23,508 nucleotides of DNA from the NCBI GenBank assembly GCA_021464525.1, contig JADRCO010001020.1, forward strand, positions 1 through 23,508. Direction: 5' to 3'. This document shows, in pieces, positions 18,591 to 23,508 of this stretch; the stretch's first letter is position 1, and the number at the start of each line of letters is the position of its first letter. The DNA comes from Rhizophagus sp. LPA8_4_AMF. Taxonomy: Eukaryota > Glomeromycota > Glomeromycetes > Glomerales > Glomeraceae. The notes under the pieces are model-generated. The model was not told the DNA's origin. It worked only from the letters and a program-made list of their open reading frames with translations, and did not search any database. Both the position numbers and the translations under genes were made by a program.

Positions 18591-18980
18591 TGCTTAATGT
18601 GCTAAATCTAATAGTAAGTCCTTTATTCTGTGGTGGTCTTGGTAATTGAAGTTGATTTACTGTAATCGGTAATTTTGGTTCGGGAATTGTTTCAATTGTG
18701 GGAGATACTAAAGGTATAAATTTTCATTTAAGTTTCACCATTGGATCAAGTTCGTTTGGTTCAAAAAACTTAATCGACGTAATTATTTGTACTGCGGTTA
18801 AGCCACAATTTGAACTATGGTTTCGAAAATTTTTTTTTTAGAAAATTAAATTATACAAATTATCTAAATAGATAATCTTTAGCTCATTATATTGATCACT
18901 TAAGCAATCTCTTTTAAATTAACATTCCATATGTTTTTATCGGTTAATATTCCATTAAGTAGCAGTTCAAATTATTTCGC
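18590..18980 (-). pseudogene. Unidentified decayed coding fragment
   Basis: On - the stretch 18837-18727 is open and reads NHSSNCGLTAVQIITSIKFF then EPNELDPMVKLK. A TGA at 18724-18726 follows, and the same frame resumes with KFIPLVSPTIETIPEPKLPI then TVNQLQLPRPPQNKGLTIRF before running into hAT-like DNA near 18590. Upstream (about 18965-18900) another - stretch reads ELLLNGILTDKNIWNVNLKE. Proline-rich, balanced wording is unlike the poly-Lys/Phe noise of the region, so this looks like a real gene fragment, broken by at least one stop and by the neighbouring element. I do not recognise the protein. It could be a decayed host gene or part of a larger element. Confidence 0.4.
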
Positions 18981-19028
18981 TTTTCAAAATTGTGCTACCC
19001 CCATAAATCATCTGATAAAAAAAAAATT

Positions 19029-19042
19029 GGACAATATTGTCC
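19029..19042. repeat. Perfect 14-bp palindrome GGACAATATTGTCC
   Basis: This exact dyad stands in an otherwise unremarkable spacer. Role unknown. Confidence 0.5.
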
Positions 19043-19139
19043 TGTAATCATAATCACTCAGTAATCACAACGTACACAGAATTCTGAGAACTGCGATAAA
19101 AAGAAATTGGGTTGAACATAAGTTTAGACCTTTGGTTTT

Positions 19140-19223
19140 AACCTGTTTAATTAAACCATGGTTTAAAATATGCATCTGTTCGGTTCCGTTAACTAGTTTC
19201 AACCCAAATCGATGCCGTCCCTA
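19140..19223. mobile_element. hAT-like right terminus scrap
   Basis: AACCCAAATCGATGCCGTCC followed by CTA (to 19223) reads on the other strand as TAGGGACGGCATCGATTTGG, a typical hAT-style start. A 16-base palindrome TTAAACCATGGTTTAA lies just inside (about 19152-19167). No left end was found. Confidence 0.35.
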
Positions 19224-20808
19224 CCAATTTATGTACATATAGTAGATAATAAGTAATTAATGTTTATTATTCATCAGTCATTTTTATGCCATAACTTGTA
19301 ATTTCGTAAATTGTGAGTTAATCCACCCGTTGAAAAAACAGCTTTATATTTTTTATGAAGTAAGAATGATGATGATTTTGATTTTGATCGAAATTTTATA
19401 AAACTTCGCAAACTTCATTTCTTCTAGTTTCTTATTAATATACTAAATGTCGTCTCATAAATTTCTATTGTGCATCAAAAAATTTAAAGATGGTATCCTT
19501 TGATGTTTCATGAATACTTTTTCATATTTTTATAAATTCATGATGAATCATCATCGACATTGAACGATTATGTAAATGACATATTTATTTTGTTCCTCAA
19601 TTTAGGAACATCCACAGCACCATAGCAAAACCCGGAGTTCGACCAAAAATTATTTTCTTTTAATTACATGCTAATCTATCTAACCTTTCAAAAAAATAAA
19701 AAATATAATTTTTTAAGAATTTTCAATTTTTGTACTTTTCTTTTATTATATTTAGTGAATGATACAAATGTATTAGAAAAAACTACTAATACTTTTAATG
19801 AATTCCTGTAAAATTTACCCTAATTTGTAAAAAATTGATTTCACAAAAATTCTCAATAATAATATAATAACTATTAATAATTTATTAAATTAATCATATA
19901 ATTTAAATTGCTGTCTTCAAAATTCCGTTCAGGGAGCAGAAACCCTACAAAAAAAAAAGAAAAACAAACATTATCTAACGATTGTTAAAATAAAAAAAGA
20001 ATTTTTTTTTTTTTGAAGTTTACCTTCGAAATGGAGTCAGGCGATACAAAAAGATAAAAACGAATGTTAGTTAATGTTCGTTAAATAAAATTAATGGTAA
20101 AAAAAAAAAATTGTTTTTCGAAGCAAATCTTTTAATTAGCCGAACCTCAGTTTTTGTTGTGGGTGTCCCCATTTATCACATTGATTATTTAAAGATTTAA
20201 ACTGGTTTTGTGTTATAATATTGTATAATTGTTTAAATGTCGAATAATAATAGTGATAATTTAATATTATACTTATTAACATACAGTAATATGTCTTTGC
20301 ATGTAAATTCATAATGAGTCTAAATATATATATATATTTAGAAAAACAGTAATTTTTGAATAACTTGGATAATTTTACATAATCAAATGATATAATATAG
20401 AAACAAGAATAATTAATAATACATATATTTATTTATATGCAAAAAAATGAAAAAACTAAAAAGAATTAGTTAATAGAAAGAATAGTAACTAATATCGGAA
20501 ATACATTTCTATTTTATGAGAAACACCAGTTGAGATTACTTGAATTTACCAACCGATTATGTCTGTATCAGGTATTATTAATTTTTGGCAAGATTTAAAG
20601 GATTTGTTATCTTCATTAAAAGTAGATGTTATAAATAGATAAAGTGAACTACTAATAAGCACCTATATAAGAAATTTTTAAAAGGATTATTCAATTTATT
20701 GGTTGTCACTTGCTCATAATTATTTCATCATCTATAGTTTAAATAAGACATTAAATATTTTAAGAATAAATATTACATACGTAACAAACGTAAGTAGTAA
20801 GTTATACA
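19224..20808. other. Spacer, no gene supported
   Basis: AT-rich. A dyad GTTCCTCAATTTAGGAAC occurs near 19592-19609, next to AGCAAAACCCGGAGTTCGAC, possibly an element scrap. Near 20470-20642 two overlapping + frames look faintly coding (GNTFLFYEKHQLRLLEFTNR; MSVSGIINFWQDLKDLLSSL). They are short and lack a known motif. A microsatellite of TA units is at about 20325-20340. Confidence 0.35.
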
Positions 20809-21146
20809 CAGTGAAATTCGATATAATGGAACCCAAATCATATATATTAAAATAGGTTTGATACAACGGAATATATTAGTAAAATCTCGATATTCAAACA
20901 AATCGCGTTTACTGGAACATGTGATGACCTACATTTTTAAACCAATAAAATTAATTTCACGTGATACTGATTTGAGCGAAATGATTTCTTTTTTATAAAA
21001 AGTTTAAAATACTAGTTAGTTTTAATGAATGAAAATAAATAATATAAATTTTCAATTTTTTTCGCGTATGTCGCACAAAACTTGATATAACGGAAATTTA
21101 CGTGATTCAAATTCTGGTATATCGAAAAACTTTGATATATCGGTAT
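20809..21146. mobile_element. pogo/Tc1-mariner-like MITE, copy 2
   Basis: It begins CAGTGAAATTCGATATAATG and ends with GATATATCGGTATTA. Subrepeats GATATAACGGAA, GGTATATCGAAAAAC and TTTGATATATCGG stand near the right end. The internal words TTAGTAAAATCTCGATATTC and AACCAATAAAATTAATTTCA (then CGTGAT) match copy 1 at 5101-5538. The right end lacks the CACTG inverse of the start, so it has lost its last bases. Its end sits against the last readable codons of the kinase pseudogene (TQLRGN), so it marks that gene's downstream edge. Confidence 0.65.
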
Positions 21147-22545
21147 TACCTCTTAATTGTGTTGAGCTAGAAACTTCCAAGTCAAGTATTTGAGAATCTT
21201 GCAATCTTTTAATAAAGCAACAAAATTAGTGATTAGAGAATTAATTATTTGATGATAAAAAACTTAGATACCTTCATTATTTTCTTCATCATTTAGGTAT
21301 GAAGATGTAATAATCGATGAATTAATAGGTTTTGATAAATTGCTGAATGTAAATACTCTACTTGTATAAATAGCATCAGAATTCTTTTCATATAAAGTTG
21401 AAATATTTTGTATTTCTTTATTAGCTTCTTCAAACATAGCCTTAATTTGTTTTCTTTTATAACCAAATTTTTCTTCTTCTTGGTTTTCATTACGTCTAGT
21501 ACAGCCATTCCAAACCGCTAATATATCCAATAATTCATCTGTTGCTGGTCTTTGATCAGGGTTAGCATTCATATATCTATAAGCTAATTTTTTATAAATT
21601 TCAGGAGTTCCTTTTCCAAATTTTGGCCTGAGTCCATTACATATTTCTAATACTAAGGTAGCATCATGTTTTATTTTATGAAACTGTGGTTTTTCTTTCC
21701 AGATGATAATTCAGCCATAATTACGCTAAAACTCTAAATATCAGAGGATAATCTTCATTGAAAATTTCTGGAGCAATTTATGGCAATACTCCACGTATTT
21801 TATTACATGATATTTGATCATTACCAAAATCTGAAACATAAGCTCCTCCACTAATATTTTGTAATATAATTCCAATGTGAAGATCTCTATGAAAATAACC
21901 TAATTTATGTAAAATGTTGCTGAAATTACTTGAAAGAAACCATTTAAATTTCCTTTTTGTAAAATCATCATGAATTCTTTAGCTGCTGGATCTTTAGTCA
22001 TTCCATAAAATTTTATCAACGATTGATTTAAATTCCAAATATTTCCAATGCGTTTGAAGCTATTATTTACATTAATGAATAAATAATAAAGTAATTGTAA
22101 TTAAAACATTTATAAATCATAAATGTAAAATTCGTTAGAAAATATCTCATTATATTCAGCTGACATATTCTGCGATCCATTCAACCTTTTTAAAGCAACT
22201 TTCATAGGTTCAGGATCTAATTTTTTCCAATCTCCATCATCTTGTCTTTATATTTTGTTTGGCCATCAATCCATGTTACAGAATATCCTTTTGCAAATCT
22301 ACCTTCACCAATTTACAGTACTTTATATCTTCAAATCTATCAAACGAAACCCATTCAAGAAATCTGGATAATAATTATCATAATAATTTAATCCTACATT
22401 ATAAATCGTATTCTTGATAAATTCATCAATATCATGATTTTCACTGGTCCTTTAATAAATGGCTTATCACAATAAGAATCTTTATCAGAGACATAAATTT
22501 TTAGATAAAAATTCTATTGTATCTTTAATTTCGTTTATTCAATTT
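21147..22545 (-). pseudogene. Protein kinase pseudogene, nearly full length
   Basis: Read from right to left it follows a fungal kinase in order: DKPFIKGPV, IDEFIKNTIYNVG, FDRFEDIKYIGEGRFAKGYS (glycine loop), VTWIDGQ, KVALKRLNGSQNMSAEYNEI (VALK lysine kept), THWK, FYGMTKDPAAKEFMMIL, LHKLGYFHRDLHIGIILQ (HRD at about 21877-21891), AYVSDFG (21823-21831), IAPEIF (21766-21777), AELSSGK, ICNGLRPKFGKGTPEIYKKL, MNANPDQRP, ELLDILAVW, FGYKRKQIKAMFEEA and SSSTQLRGN. The gene is dead: stops replace the Tyr before IAPE (21778-21780) and the Tyr of DIYS (21734-21736), the frame changes in several places (before DKPFI, near GYFH, after SSGK, near QDSQ), and the catalytic-loop Asn is Ile (HIGIIL). A GT..AG intron of 66 bases (21206-21271) appears to survive in the tail. 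The longest intact piece is the C-terminal 102 codons (21572-21264). Confidence 0.88.
22062..22132. mobile_element. ~70-bp TIR insertion inside the kinase pseudogene
   Basis: Between the codons for AEYNEI and THWK lies an AT-rich block bounded by TTTACATT (22066-22073) and AATGTAAA (22122-22129), an exact 8-base inverted repeat. A second hairpin, ACATTTATAAATCATAAATGT, overlaps its right side. In the family as I recall it these residues are nearly contiguous. This may be a tiny insertion or an eroded intron. Confidence 0.4.
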
Positions 22546-23253
22546 AAGTCGTACTTTTAGCAGGAATGAATTGAATTATTGGGCGTTTTTTCGTTACTTT
22601 TATTACTTTTACGAAAAGGAATTTAATTTTCAAAATTTATAGTTACAAATACGTCATTTCAAAACCATTGAATTGACTAAAGTGAAAAACAATCAACTTT
22701 TTCATAGTTTCCTATACGAATTTATTATATTTATTAATTCGTTAAGAACATAATTTGGATTATTATTATTCGAATATTTCAAGTTTAAGCTTAAAAATAA
22801 ATTTATTAGTATATGATTTGTACGATTATTGGTGTGAGTCAGTTTTTGTCTAACATCACAATTAGTGTTTCGATCCGGCGGATAAAACCTTAAATACTTC
22901 ACGTGAGATTATGGCTGAAAAAAAATATTACGAGTCTCAGTTCTAAATGAATTATAAATTCGACCGAATTAATATATTATTATTCTGTAGTTCCAGTCTA
23001 AGGGATAAAACCTTTACAGATCAAAATGCTCAATTGGATGTCGGCTTGGGAAAATTACTTTTGGACAGTTCAATTATGAAAAAAATGTTTAATAAATAAA
23101 GCAAACTATTTTAATTATCTATTTATAGTATATATATTTTAGATGAAATTTTTTCTTTTATTGAAATGGCAAGATCGAATTATCTAAATAATTTAATTAA
23201 TTAATTATTATTATTATTTTTTTTTTTTGTAAGATGATTAAAGTTATTGTATT
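22546..23253. other. Spacer, no gene supported
   Basis: AT-rich. Two related words, GGCGGATAAAACCTTAAATA (about 22876) and AAGGGATAAAACCTTTACAG (about 23000), suggest a repeat scrap. The 66-codon - frame at 22702-22902 needs a GTG start and is Asn-rich, so it is not called. Confidence 0.4.
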
Positions 23254-23508
23254 TAGGGATTGGAATCGATTTCCATTTGGAGAATCAATTCTAGAATCGA
23301 TTAATCGCGATTAATCGAATCTCAAGATTCGATTCAAAAATACGATTTTCGATTTCGATTAATCGATTCTAATCGATTTCATGCACTATGAAAATCACAA
23401 CATTTGAGACGTTGTGATTTTAATGATCCCGATTTTAATGAAAATCGAATCTTTTACTGTACATTACTATAATTTTATGTGTATATATATGCATTTATGT
23501 TTATGTTT
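23254..23508. mobile_element. hAT-like left end, runs off window
   Basis: TAGGGATTGGAATCGATTTC has the TAGGG start of hAT elements and is followed by about ten AATCGA/TCGATT words in both orientations to about 23390, a typical subterminal repeat field. A perfect 11-base stem AAAATCACAAC (23391-23401) / GTTGTGATTTT (23411-23421) follows. The first 18 bases recur inverted at about 18408-18425 inside the MITE. The other end lies beyond the window. Confidence 0.5.

Noticed and set aside
22702-22902. 66-codon - strand frame
   Set aside because: It needs a GTG start, is Asn/Leu-rich and lies in spacer. Not expected in a fungal nuclear gene.
1-23508. tRNA, rRNA and CRISPR search
   Set aside because: I looked for T-loop-like GTTCRANNC boxes paired with D-loop words, conserved rRNA blocks and regularly spaced repeats. 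None was convincing; the only regular array is the coding minisatellite.

Overview
The window looks like gene-poor, very AT-rich chromosomal DNA of a fungus, most likely an arbuscular mycorrhizal fungus of the Rhizophagus type (Glomeromycotina). The taxonomic call is an inference. It rests on two fragments of a lineage-expanded protein kinase family whose C-terminal wording (NPDQRP, ELLDILAVWNG, FGYKRKQIKAMFEEA) I recall from Rhizophagus kinases, on a short AT-rich intron with a clean GT..AG, and on dense small DNA-transposon relics. No bacterial operon, rRNA, tRNA or CRISPR array is visible.

Left third (1-8200): AT-rich spacer; a decayed kinase 3' fragment on + (2705-3160); a polypyrimidine tract followed by a GC-richer ~100-bp tandem repeat (4439-4990); a pogo/Tc1-like MITE relic (5101-5538); a small element flanked by TTAA (6358-6470); and a cluster of at least three copies of one MITE family with TACAG termini (7494-8191).

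Middle (8200-14180): spacer, low-complexity repeats, a GC-richer unidentified block (9440-9735), a hAT-like end (10955-11010), and AT minisatellites.

Best genic interval (14181-17020): a small + strand gene for a Q/S/T-rich 90-residue protein (14181-14453) faces a two-exon - strand gene (16968-16249). The second gene is easy to miss, because its second exon lies in a different frame from the longest open frame there. A 78-base GT..AG intron joins a 127-residue Lys/Glu-rich heptad/octad repeat exon to a canonical Myb/SANT DNA-binding domain. A perfect 21-bp dyad sits just upstream of its start, and a repeated ACGCCATTACACA-like motif fills part of the space between the two genes.

Right third (17340-23508): layered hAT-like and TA-flanked MITE insertions (17340-18590), an unidentified decayed coding fragment (18590-18980), a second pogo-like MITE (20809-21146) abutting a nearly full-length but dead kinase pseudogene on - (22545-21147), and another hAT-like terminus entering the end of the window. 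Nothing here makes an operon-like system. The genes are independent, and the main story is kinase-family decay plus small-transposon layering around one structured transcription-factor-like gene.
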